Assembly (NCBI GenBank): GCA_950097015.1
Contig: CATNEN010000034.1
Location: 4,930,001-4,994,000 of the forward strand
Length of the DNA: 64,000 nucleotides
From: Macrostomum hystrix
Lineage: Eukaryota > Platyhelminthes > Macrostomidae
Direction: 5' to 3'
Each line of letters starts with the position of its first letter. Within the stretch, counting starts at the first letter, position 1. A program made the position numbers and the translations under genes. Under the pieces are notes generated by a model that worked only from the letters and a program-made list of their open reading frames with translations, had not been told where the DNA came from and did not search any database. Below are positions 1 through 12,800 of the stretch, piece after piece.

Positions 1-364
1 TATTAGCTGGGGTTCAATAGTACGGCATGCAACAGCTATGTAGTATATAGGAACTCAAACTGATGAGCACGAATTATTAGTGCTCAGTGTGACAGATGTG
101 CGTGAGTGTGTTTATACCCGAATAGCAATGTAGGGAAGATCAGATGACTATACGCGGTCGGGGATTAGGGATTGAGGAAACGTGAGCGGGAGTTTTCTCT
201 CAGTCCTAATTATTGGATCAGGATCAGACAGAGTCAGTTGTCCGCATCTTCCGTAATCAAAAGAAGTAAAAAACTTCTTGTGTGCAGTCAGCTTAAAGGC
301 TTCTGGGTGGGTCTGCTTTGTTGAGCAATTTTTTTCCTGGGATGTCTTTTTACATGCTCTATTA
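1..364. other. Intergenic spacer, no gene seen
   Basis: No supported gene. The minus-strand frame across 148-378 has no recognisable domain and runs into the following satellite. There is no RNA gene or transposon end that I can recognise here. Confidence 0.5.
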
Positions 365-2241
365 TCGGTGAGAATCAATCAATGAGGAATAGATCGGTGA
401 GAATCAATCAATTGAGGAATAGATCAGTGAGAATCAATCAATGTGGAATAGATCGATGAGAATCAATCAATGAGGAATAGATCGATGAGAATCAATCAAT
501 GTGGAATAGATCGATGAGAATCAATCAATGAAGAATATAGATCGATGAGAATCAATCAATGAGGAATAGATCGATGAGAATCAATCAATGAGGAATAGAT
601 CGATGAGAATCAATCGATGAGGAATAGATCGATGAGAATCAATCAATGAGGAATAGATCAATGAGAATCAATCAATGAGGAATAGATCGATGAGAATCAA
701 TCAATGAAGAATAGATCGATGAGAATCAATCAATGAGGAATAGATCAATGAGAATCAATCAATGAGGAATAGATCAATGAGAATCAATCAATGAAGAATA
801 GATCGATGAGAATCAATCAATGAAGAATAGATCGATGAGAATCAATCAATGAGGAATAGATCAATGAGAATCAATCGATGAAGAATAGATCGATGAGAAT
901 CAATCAATGAGGAATAGATCAATGAGAATCAATCGATGAAGAATAGATCGATGAGAATCAATCAATGAGGAATAGATCGATGAGAATCAATCAATGAAGA
1001 ATAGATCGATGAGAATCAATCGATGAGGAATAGATCGATGAGAATCAATCAATGAGGAATAGATCAATGAGAATCAATCAATGAGGAATAGATCAATGAG
1101 AATCAATCGATGAAGAATAGATCGATGAGAATCAATCAATGTGGAATAGATCGATGAGAATCAATCAATGAAGAATAGATCGATGAGAATCAATCGATGA
1201 GGAATAGATCGATGAGAATCAATCAATGAGGAATAGATCAATGAGAATCAATCAATGAGGAATAGATCGATGAGAATCAATCGATGAGGAATAGATCGAT
1301 GAGAATCAATCAATGAGGAATAGATCAATGAGAATCAATCAATGAGGAATAGATCAATGAGAATCAATCAATGAGGAATAGATCGATGAGAATCAATCAA
1401 TGAGGAATAGATCGATGAGAATCAATCAATGAAGAATAGATCGATGAGAATCAATCGATGAGGAATAGATCGATGAGAATCAATCAATGAGGAATAGATC
1501 AATGAGAATCAATCAATGAGGAATAGATCAATGAGAATCAATCGATGAAGAATAGATCGATGAGAATCAATCAATGTGGAATAGATCGATGAGAATCAAT
1601 CAATGAAGAATAGATCGATGAGAATCAATCGATGAGGAATAGATCGATGAGAATCAATCAATGAGGAATAGATCAATGAGAATCAATCAATGAGGAATAG
1701 ATCAATGAGAATCAATCGATGAAGAATAGATCGATGAGAATCAATCAATGTGGAATAGATCGATGAGAATCAATCAATGAGGAATAGATCGGTGAGAATC
1801 AATCAATGAAGAATAGATCGATGAGAATCAATCAATGAGGAATAGATCGGTGAGAATCAATCAATGAGGAATAGATCGATGAGAATCAATCAATGTGGAA
1901 TAGATCGATGAGAATCAATCGATGAAGAATAGATCGATGAGAATCAATCAATGAGGAATAGATCAATGAGAATCAATCGATGAAGAATAGATCGATGAGA
2001 ATCAATCAATGAGGAATAGATCAATGAGAATCAATCGATGAAGAATAGATCGATGAGAATCAATCGATGAAGAATAGATCGATGAGAATCAATCAATGAG
2101 GAATAGATCAATGAGAATCAATCGATGAAGAATAGATCGATGAGAATCAATCAATGAGGAATAGATCAATGAGAATCAATCGATGAAGAATAGATCGATG
2201 AGAATCAATCGATGAAGAATAGATCGATGAGAATCAATCAA
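365..2241. repeat. 29-bp satellite, about 65 copies
   Basis: The unit is 29 bp, built around GAATCAATCAATGAGGAATA followed by GATCGATGA. Two or three positions vary in a repeated order (GATCGATG/GATCAATG, CAATCAATG/CAATCGATG, GAGGAATA/GAAGAATA/GTGGAATA), so blocks of variants recur several units apart, as in higher-order repeats. It carries many GATC and ATCGAT sites. It lies downstream of the 3' end of DZANK1, with no coding sequence inside. Confidence 0.95.
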
Positions 2242-3142
2242 AGAGGATGTCCTGGCCATCAGAAGCAATATCGCAAGCAAAACTTAGCTGTATTCAAACA
2301 GCTCAAATGATCATATATTTACTCGTATCATATTACATTTATTACCAGTATCAGACTAACAAATGAAGCTAATTAAAAAGTATTTTGATATAAGCTTTAC
2401 TAGAACATTTCAACATTTTATATTTTTTAAAGCACTATCCTACGTTTAATTAAATAGATGCCTCTGATAAATCATAACTTTGTCTATAAAATAGTTAAAA
2501 CTGTTTATTAAAAAAATTAGAGCAATGTGTTTACAGCATCCTATGAATAATTGACAAAATAGTGTGCAACAATTTAGGTATATAGAATCGTGAGTTCTAG
2601 ATAAGAACCTAGTCTGAATGAGAAACAACACGTGTAACACCAGATTGGATCACACCTGTGCCAGATTGGATCACACCTGTGCCAGATTGGATCACACCTG
2701 TGCCAGATTTCATAGATAGATGACGCTAAAATAAGTTGAAAATAGACACTGAATAGTGTAAAACAGACAAGCGAAAACATTATAATCATGGTAAAGATTA
2801 CAGAAAGTAAAACAGATAGGAGTTGCCAAAGCTGATAAGCAAAGCAGTGACGCTAAGATTATATAAATATCTAAAAAAATAATAGAATACTTGTATAAAT
2901 ATGGTAGGACAGAGTGGTCGCGTTTTGCTTAAAGTGCAGTGAAAATAGAAAATTAAAAAGGCTAGTTGATGAAAATTGTGTCAAACCGACCGCCAATATT
3001 AAATGGACAAAAAAAATTCGAAAGTTTTTTATCTGCCATACTCTACCTAAGAATGGGCTATGGCGAGTTATAAAACACACTAGTGACCAAAGGACTTTTC
3101 AAAGTATACTAATTTAAACTTGAAATGTAAAAACTGATTTGG
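2242..3142. other. AT-rich spacer with a short 21-bp repeat
   Basis: No gene is supported. At 2641-2709 a 21-bp unit (CCAGATTGGATCACACCTGT plus G) occurs about three times. The remainder is AT-rich, and short open frames on both strands show no recognisable domain. Confidence 0.6.
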
Positions 3143-3545
3143 GTGAAGGAAGGGCGGGTGAAGGAAGGGTGGGTGAAAAAGCGATGGGTGAAATAGGGGT
3201 AGGTGAAGGAGGGGTGTGTGAAATTGGGGTGGGTGAAATTGGGGTGGGTGAAATAGGGGTGGGTGAATAGGGGTGGGTGAAATAGGGGTGGGTGAAGGAA
3301 TGGTGCGTGAAGAAAGGGAGAATGAAGGTGGGAGAATGAAGGAGGGAGAATGAAGGAGAGAGAATGAAGGAGGGGAGAATGAAGGAGGGAGAATGAAGGA
3401 GGGAGAATGAAGGAGGGGAGAATGAAGGAGGGGAGAATGAAGGAGGGAGAATGAAGGAGGGAGAATGAAGGAGGGAGAATGAAGGAGGGGAGAATGAAGG
3501 AGGGAGAATGAAGGAGGGAGAATGAAGGAGGGGAGGATGAAGGGG
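3143..3545. repeat. Purine-rich minisatellite (two adjacent families)
   Basis: The plus strand is almost pure purine. From 3143 to about 3300 the unit is a 14-15 bp GGGTGAAATAGGGGT type. From about 3305 to 3545 it is a 15-16 bp GAGAATGAAGGAGGG type. The complementary strand reads open for 160-179 codons in two frames, giving Ser/His/Pro/Phe-rich translations that are artefacts of the repeat. It lies just beyond the DZANK1 stop codon at 3656. Confidence 0.9.
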
Positions 3546-3655
3546 GGTGTTGGATGATGGTAGCGCAAATAAGCAATGTGCACGACTGCATGCGAATCAG
3601 TGCATAGTAGTACTCTCAATCCTACTCCAGCAAGCCTGAGTTCACTTTACACCAA

Positions 3656-6302
3656 CTACAGATCGTCATTATCCAGGTTTGCCTGTCCGCGGGGTTTCAG
3701 CATTTTGTCCAGTTTTGATTGACCAATGAAGGAGCTGATGGAGGCGATGGCATCGTGCTGTTTAAATTTCTTGGCCAAATCGAGTGGCGTCTCGCCGTTT
3801 TCATTGAGCTTGTTGATGTCGGCGTCGCGACTACGAAAAACATAAGGAGGATAAAATTTAGTATGTCGATAAAAATACCTGGAATATACTAAATCTTTTT
3901 TTAGAAAAAGAGTGGGATTTCTCAGAATCTATTTTTAGAAATCGAGCCGGATTTCCCAGAATCTTTTTTTAGAAACAGAACCGGATTTCCCAGAATCTAT
4001 TTTTAGAAACAAACAATCAGTGTATTGAATCCTATTTCTAACGCGCTATCGAAAGAAAAGCTGCACAATGTTCTTCTAGCTGCACTGAGTTCTTGACATT
4101 GGAACTCTCAGCTCAGTCTCAGATTTTTCAGTGTCTGTTGGCAGTGTGGGTGTTGAATACATTTTTCTGTGTTTGTTTTTAGAGTTCGGTTTTTTGGTGT
4201 AGAGAGTTGGAACTACCAGTACAGGCTATTTCCAATCTCGCCACTAACATCCTAAAGTAGATCCTGTCTGCCTCTGTCTCAATTTGTTCGCTCATTCTCA
4301 CACAGAGCGCTGCTGAGATTCAGGCTTCGGTTCTACCACTTTGCATCCGTCTCAGGTTACCGCCGCTCGGTTTATTTGCCAGCCAAACAGTAATTCTCTG
4401 TTGGATTCTCTCCGTCTAGATTTCAGTATTTTCAACACAATCTGTCTGCCTTTCTTTCAAAAAGCAGTGACGCACGTCACTTTAGAATGAGCGCAGAATC
4501 GGGTTTGATGAAAAAAAACTAGACTAAGACAAGAAATAGGTTAGCTAAATTATTTAAAAGTAATCCAGCGCGCATGCCTGCCTAGGCCGAAGATCAAAAA
4601 ATGATGGCCCGACCAAAGTATACAGGAAACAGCTCGGTTTCATTTGAAAAGAAGATCTAAACTGCAGCATCTAAAATTCGGGTTAATTCACTTCAATCCA
4701 CAATCAACCCCCTCACTACACCAACCACCTCACTAAAACGTCCATCTCACTACAACATCAATATCATCCCAGAATTTACCATGCTCCAGCATCCACCTCA
4801 CTCCAGCATCCATCTCACTCCAGCATCCACCTCACTCCAGCATCCACCTCACTCCAGCATCCACCTCACTCCAGCATCCACCTCACTCCAGCATCCACCT
4901 CACTCCTGCATCTGCCTCACCCCAGTATCCACCTCACTCCAGCATCCACCTCAGTCCAGCGACCACCTCACTCCAACATCCACCTCACTCCAGCATCTGC
5001 CTCACTCCAGCATCCACCTCACTCCAGTATCTACCTCACTCCAGTATCCACCTCACTCCTGCATCCACCTCAGTCCATCGACCACCTCACTCCAACATCC
5101 ACCTCACTCCAGCATCCACCTCACTCCTGCATCTGCCTCACCCCAGTATCCACCTCACTCCAGCATCCACCTCAGTCCAGCGACCACCTCACTCCAACAT
5201 CCACCTCACTCCAGCATCTGCCTCACTCCAGCATCCACCTCACTCCAGCATCCACCTCACTCCAGCATCCACCTCACTCCAGCATCCACCTCACTCCTGC
5301 ATCTGCCTCACCCCAGTATCCACCTCACTCCAGCATCCACCTCAGTCCATCGACCACCTCACTCCAACATCCACCTCACTCCAGCATCCACCTCACTCCT
5401 GCATCTGCCTCACCCCAGTATCCACCTCACTCCAGCATCCACCTCAGTCCAGCGACCACCTCACTCCAACATCCACCTCACTCCAGCATCTGCCTCACTC
5501 CAGCATCCACCTCACTCCAGCATCCACCTCACTCCAGCATCCACCTCACTCCAGCATCCACCTCACTCCTGCATCTGCCTCACCCCAGTATCCACCTCAC
5601 TCCAGCATCCACCTCAGTCCAGCGACCACCTCACTCCAACATCCACCTCACTCCAGCATCTGCCTCACTCCAGCATCCACCTCACTCCAGTATCTACCTC
5701 ACTCCAGTATCCACCTCACTCCTGCATCCACCTCAGTCCATCGACCACCTCACTCCAACATCCACCTCACTCCAGCATCTGCCTCACTCCAGCATCCACC
5801 TCACTCCAGCATCTACCTCACTCCAGTATCCACCTCACTCCAGCATCCACCTCAGTCCAGCGACCACCTCACTCCAGCATCCACCTCACTCCAGCATCCA
5901 CCTCACTCCAGCATTCACCTTCCACGCCATACCTAATTAGCAAATCCACAATGTCCTGTCCGTCAGAGCCTTTTTGAATGGCTTCATGCAATGGTGTGTT
6001 GCCTTTTCTGAAAGAGATGTTTTGTTGCGAATTGACGCTTTTAGGTAATGAATGTTATAGTTGTTGTGTTAAACTTTTCTAGAAATAAAACCTCACTCTT
6101 TTCCTTGAACATTGACGTCCGCTCCAAGTTCGAGTAGCTCATTAATGGCATCTTTGTGCAGATTTCTGACAGCTACGGTCAGCACAGGCACTCCATTCCT
6201 GTTGCGGGCGTTCGGATCTGCCGACTGAAAATGATTATTTTTGTTAGATAAAAGTAGAATTTGCGTCTGTCTGTCTGTCTGTCTGTCTGTCTGGCTGTCA
6301 GT

Positions 6303-6401
<99 letters not shown>

Positions 6402-6411
6402 GGCTGTCAGT

Positions 6412-6454
<43 letters not shown>

Positions 6455-6480
6455 GGCTGTCTGTCTGTCTGGCTGTCAGT

Positions 6481-6516
<36 letters not shown>

Positions 6517-6534
6517 GTCTGTCTGGCTGTCAGT

Positions 6535-6581
<47 letters not shown>

Positions 6582-6607
6582 GGCTGTCTGTCTGTCTGGC
6601 TGTCAGT

Positions 6608-6643
<36 letters not shown>

Positions 6644-6687
6644 GTCTGTCTGGCTGTCAGTTCTGTCTGTCTGTCAGTTCTGTTAGT

Positions 6688-6754
<67 letters not shown>

Positions 6755-6755
6755 T

Positions 6756-6829
<74 letters not shown>

Positions 6830-6832
6830 AGT

Positions 6833-6890
<58 letters not shown>

Positions 6891-9800
6891 AGTTCTGTCT
6901 GTCCGTCAGTTCTACGGAAGTTCTACAGTCTGTTTCACTATCTCTATAGATTTGTCATTTTTTCGCTCGAGCCACACGCTGAAATCTATTTCGGTACACC
7001 TACGACCCTCAACTGTTGTGACTCCTCAGGTCAGTGAAAAAAATCAGGTACAGGATTCCTAATATATATGCCGAATTAGAAAACAAATTTCTCGATTTCG
7101 CCATTCTCCATCAGGGCTTCAGCACTGTTTTCTGCCAGCGGAGCAGAAGGACGCATAATTGGATGACAATTTCTCATTTCCACGCCATCATAATTAATTC
7201 TTCCCATTGCTTCAGGCAGCTTTTATTTAGCTTGACGACACATCGACCTTGTTCTTTTTCGGATTCCAAGCAGCAAGTTTTCCATGTTTAAAGTAATTCC
7301 TATTTTTCTGTTCGTCGCGCGCTCGACCGCACAATCCTGCTAAGTCCACATGCAGAGATAATATCCCTTCGCTGCATGCATGTCGGGCAAAGGAAATATT
7401 CTAACCCCCCCCCCTATTTTTCCTTGCTGTTTCCCCTCGCTTCTGATCGATCAGTGTTGAACTGCGGAGTTGGGATTTGCTAAACTTATCCGGAATTCCC
7501 TTTCCCACTCGCGGGCTCTCATCCTTAGTTTTTTTCGCTCACTTTGAGAACTTCTCTGACTGATGCCCAAATTTCTATGGCGACTGTTGCAAATACTGAA
7601 ATAATCTCTGTTAAGCTTGTCACTATTTTGCTATCTGTCCTTTCCACTTGAGTGCTTATTAATTTTTTTAACCTACGAGCGCAGCTTCGTAATCTAAAAG
7701 TAGAAATTACGGGGTACTTCAAATACCCACCGCCTTCCTTCCTTTTGGGAGATGCAGTTTGGGAGAAAAATGTTGGTATTTGAAATACCCCATGGTTTTT
7801 CTACTGTTAATTGTTTAATCCCGTTATCCCTGCTCTCACCTGCTCTTTTATAAGCCGCCGAATTTCATCGGGGCGTCCTTCGCCCTTGGAGCCGCACTCG
7901 CGTATCAGTGCCTGATTGGCCGGCTGCGGAATGGCGAGGGTCAGAGTGAAAGGCGGAGTGAACTGTAGAGTGACAGATGGAGTGACCTGCACTAAAGGAA
8001 CGGATCAAGCTTTGTTCACGTTTAGTGTCGGAATTAAACCGCGATTCCTTTTTAGCAGTTCCACACTGATACTTTCAGAGTGACAATCTCTATTCTCGGA
8101 GTGACAACATTTCCTTTGCCATGACCAATATTTCCTTCCCCGTTATCAATCTTTCCTTCCCCATTATCAATCTTTCCTTCCCCATTATCAATCTTTCCTT
8201 CCCCATTATCAATCTTTCCTTCCCCGTTATCAATCTTTCCTTCCCCATTATCAATATTTCATTCCCCATTATCAATCTTTCCTTCCCCATTATCAGTCTT
8301 TCCTTCCCCACTATCAGTCTTTCCTTCCCATTATCAGTCTTTCCTTCCCATTATCAATCTTTCCTTCCCATTATCAGTCTTTCCTTCCCATTATCAGTCT
8401 TTCCTTCCCATTATCAATATTTCCTTCCCCCATTATTAATCTTTCCTTCCCCATTATCAATCTTTCCTTCCCATTATCAATATTTCCTTCCCCATTATCA
8501 ATCTTTCCTTCCCCATTATCAGTCTTTCCTTCCAAATTATCAATCTTTCCTTCCCCATTATCAGTCTTTCCTTCCCCATTATCAGTCTTTCCTTCCCCAT
8601 TATCAGTCTTTCCTTCCCATTATCAGTCTTTCCTTCCCATTATCAGTCTTTCCTTCCCATTATCAGTCTTTCCTTCCCATTATCAATCTTTCCTTCCCCA
8701 TTATCAATCTTTCCTTCCCCATTATCAATCTTTCAGTCTTCTCCATGACTTTATAACATTTGATTGTCACCCTCACTTGAATTAAAACGAACTGCAAAGA
8801 ATTGCATTGCAGAGGTGAGCAGACTCACACTAATTTCTGGTCCCTCCTCCTTGATGGCGACGCCTTTCCGTCCAGCGCCTCGCTTGGTCTTCCGGCCAGT
8901 TCTCTTAGTGTCGCCACCGCTCACAACTGAAATTTAGGAGGCGGGATAGTTTGTGCCATAGTCTATCCTTCTCAAAATATCCCTACTCAAAATCATGCCT
9001 AATCAAAATCATATGTACTCAAAATAATACGTACTCAAAATCATATCTACTCAAATCACCTATACTTTTACTTAAAATAGTCTACTCTGCATCATCCCTA
9101 CAACCCTACTCAAAATCATATCTACTCAAAATCATATCTACTCAAAATCATCCCAACAACCTTACTCAAAACGATCTCTACTCAAAATGATCTCTGCTTA
9201 AAAATGTCAGCTCAAATTCATCTCCACTAAAAATCAAGTGCACTGATTTTTTTCTATTTTTTGCTTTAAGCTGGTCATGCGCACCTGAGCTGGCCTCGCT
9301 CCGGTATGAGTCCAAGTCGCCGCCGTTGGCTGCATGCGTTGTCGATGAGGTCGGTATGCGCTTAAAGTAGCCAGCCGGGTCGGCTAGCGAGTAAGGCTCG
9401 GCAGAGCCGGGCCTGAATGGGTCTCGCTCGTCCTTCAGGGCGAAGGTCAGCTGCAGGTGTACTTTGTCGCCGTCCTCGGTCAAGCGGCTGTGCATCAGGC
9501 GGCCCATTCGAGGCTCGCCAATGAGTGCGCGAAACTCAGTATTGTTGTTGGTGTACACCTGGCAGGTTATGGGTAGTTTTGGTGGGCTAGGCTGATGGGT
9601 AGATAAACTGATTTGGTAGATTGGTAGAATAGACAGATTTGGTAGATTGGTAGAATAGACAGATTTGGTAGATTGGTAGAATAGACAGTTCTGGTAGATT
9701 GATAGAATAGACTGATCTGGTAGATTGGTAGAATAGACAGTTCTGGTAGATTGGTAGAATAGACAGATTTGGTAGATTGGTAGAATAGACAGATTTGGTA

Positions 9801-12800
9801 GATTGGTAGAATAGACAGTTCTGGTAGATTGATAGAATAGACTGATCTGGTAGATTGGTAGAATAGACAGTTCTGGTAGATTGATAGAATAGACAGATCT
9901 GGTAGATTGGTAGAATAGACAGTTCTGGTAGATTGGTAGAATAGACAGATTTGGTAGATTGGTAGAATAGACAGTTCTGGTAGATTGATAGAATAGACTG
10001 ATCTGGTAGATTGGTAGAATAGACAGTTCTGGTAGATTGGTTGAATAGACAGATTCTGTAGATTGGTTGAATAGACGGATCTGATAGATTGGTAGAATAG
10101 ACGGATCTGATAGATTGGTAGAATAGACGGATCTGATAGATTGGTAGAATAGACGGATCTGATAGATTGGTAGAATAGACGGATCTGATAGGTTGGTAGA
10201 ATAGACAGTTCTGGTAGATTGATAGAATAGACAGATTTGGTAGATTGGTAGAATAGACAGTTCTGGTAGATTGATAGAATAGACTGATCTGGTAGATTGG
10301 TAGAATAGACAGTTCTGGTAGATTGATAGAATAGACTGATCTGGTAGATTGGTAGAATAGACAGTTCTGGTAGATTGGTAGAATAGACAGATTTGGTAGA
10401 TTGGTAGAATAGACAGTTCTGGTAGATTGATAGAATAGACTGATCTGGTAGATTGGTAGAATAGACAGTTCTGGTAGATTGATAGAATAGACAGATCTGG
10501 TAGATTGGTAGAATAGACAGATTTGGTAGATTGATAGAATAGACTGATCTGGTAGATTGGTAGAATAGACAGATCTGGTAGATTGGTAGAATAGACAGAT
10601 TTGGTAGATAGGTAAGAAAGCGTATTAAAAAAAGTGTTCCTGAACCTTCAGGTGAGCGATCACATGATCGATCTGCTTGCGCCAGTAGCCTCGCCCGGGG
10701 CTGACGCTTGTCAGAAACGGCACCCGCTCCTTCCTCGGCTCCCCCATCGATCCATCGGCCGTCGACGCGGAGCCCTCTAGCTTCCGCATGCCGGCAGCCG
10801 ACGGATAGAACAACCCGACCGTCTGGGTGGCGACTTCCGCAACACCGGCTCGCGACTTGCCGTAGAATGCGCTGGCCAACGGCTGCGCGAAGCTAGCAGC
10901 CGAGCTGACGGCCGAAGCTGGCAGCCAACCGGCTTTGATTGGCGGCTCCAAAGTGGCGCCGCAGGCGCCGCAATGACCGGCGCTGGCCGGATTGAGCGAG
11001 CCGCATCGGCGGCAGCACAGCTGACCGGGAATCTCCGGCCTGTCAGGCCTGGCGCCGCACCAGTCGCAGAATCTGGCGTCGGGACTATTCAGTCGGGTGC
11101 AACGACCGCAGGCGATCAGGGCATCCAGCGGTTGATTCGGCGGACGCGGCGGCGTATCCGAGTGCTGCCTGGCCGCGGCGGCGGCGGCTGCGGCTGCGGC
11201 TGCCGAGATTGGCAGGGCCGTATAGTCCAGGACTGGCAGCTGCGACTCGCAGGTCAGACAGACGAGGGACTGCGGCGGATTGGCTGTGCCGCACGATTGA
11301 CATACTCGCCGCTCCGGCACCCGCATGGTGATGGGCGGCTGCGGCTGCGGCTGGACGAAGCTCTGATCGCAGACGATGCACTTTGGCAGGTTGAGGGGCA
11401 CCTGCTTGCCGCAGTGAGGGCAGGGGCCAAGGCTGCCTGGCTCCGGCTGTGGGTACCTGCGGCAGTGGCGGTGGCGTAATGGGGCCATTGGGTGATTGAT
11501 GGGGACATTGTGTGATTGATGGGTGATTGATGGGCTGATTGATAGGGACATTGGGTGATTGATGGGTGATTGATGGGCTGATTGATGGGGACATTGGGTG
11601 ATTGATGGGTGATTGATGGGCTGATTGATAGGGACATTCGGTCATTCGGTTTGGGAGCTATCATGAAGTAGGCAGTGGGTATTTGAAATATCCCGTGGTG
11701 TTTCCCCAGGGGTAAAAATAGCATAGTCTTTCTCCTGCTAAGGGTGTTTTGGAGGGTGATGAAGCAATTTTCTGCAATATTTAAAAACGGCAAACGCTGC
11801 GTCAAATTTAGTCTATGGCCCAACCTGGCGGGCGGCAGCGGAGGCACGGGCTGGCCGCAGGAGTAGCAGAACTTGGCTGTGGGATCCGCCGGCCTAGGCG
11901 CCAGGCAGCAGAGACACTTCACCAAATCGGCGTCGCGCAGTCCGCCGACTCCGCTGCTCGGCCGACGCGCTGACGAGCCCGGAGGCTCCGACTGGGCGTA
12001 GAAGGCTGCAGTCGACATCGGCTGCGGTGCGCCGGCAGTCGCTGGCGGCCTCGGCGGGCTGTCCAGCCGCAGGGTGCGATCGGTTTCGGCTGCCGCGGCG
12101 GCGTCCCACGACTCGTGGTCGGCAAGCATTCGACGAACCAGACTGCGGGCAGTTCGCCTGGCGTCGTCCCGATCGGTCCCGTCGGCGACGGCGCCAGCGG
12201 ATGATTTCGCCACGGATGTCAGGCGCATGTCCTCCAGGCAGGCCAGCGCCTCCTCGACGTCTGCTGACGTGGTGGCTTCGACTTCGAAAGTCTTTGTCAC
12301 CGTGTTGGACTCGCGGCTGCCGTCTCTGCATTGGGCACATGTTTTCAGGTTTCGGGATTTCGAGACAGCACATCTGCAGCTATTGCGCGGCGCATCTGAA
12401 AGCTGCTTACGGTTGTTTAGTACATGGACTGGTTGGAAGCCCCATTCACCCTCAATTACCCCAGCTAATGCTGGTACCCATTTAACAGCTGGGTGAACTG
12501 AAGCAATGCAGAGTTACGTGCCTTGCTAAAGGACACAAATCGTTACAGTGGAGTCGAGAATCGAACCCCCGACCTTCAAGTCGTGAGTCCGAAGCTCTAA
12601 CCACTAGGCTACAAATCCATATTTGAGTAGCCTAGCTGCTACAATTTTATCTGCTACAAATCCTGTGTAGAAGCTTATTTAACAATCGGATCAGGTTTTA
12701 AAAGGCCTCTTTTAGAAGGAGCGGATTCGAAGGGCGGTCTTAAAGAGTGGATCTGAAGAGCGGATTTGAAGGGCGGATTCGAAGAGTGGATTTGAAGAGC

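Noticed and set aside
365-2241. Possible CRISPR-like array
   Set aside because: The units are contiguous without unique spacers, and the DNA is eukaryotic.
4781-5977. 398-codon plus-strand frame rich in His/Ser/Thr/Pro
   Set aside because: It is the translation of a 17-bp tandem array inside a DZANK1 intron. Stops are absent only because the unit lacks them.
6241-7062. 273-codon Cys/Leu/Ser/Val frame
   Set aside because: Product of the (GTCT)n microsatellite in a DZANK1 intron, on the opposite strand.
10973-11479. 168-codon plus-strand frame in GC-rich DNA
   Set aside because: Antisense shadow of the DZANK1 zinc-ribbon exon, whose minus-strand reading matches the family clearly.
12540-12618. 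Functional tRNA gene on the minus strand
   Set aside because: A and B boxes are present, but the anticodon arm pairs poorly and the sequence continues into a conserved SINE body found at other sites.
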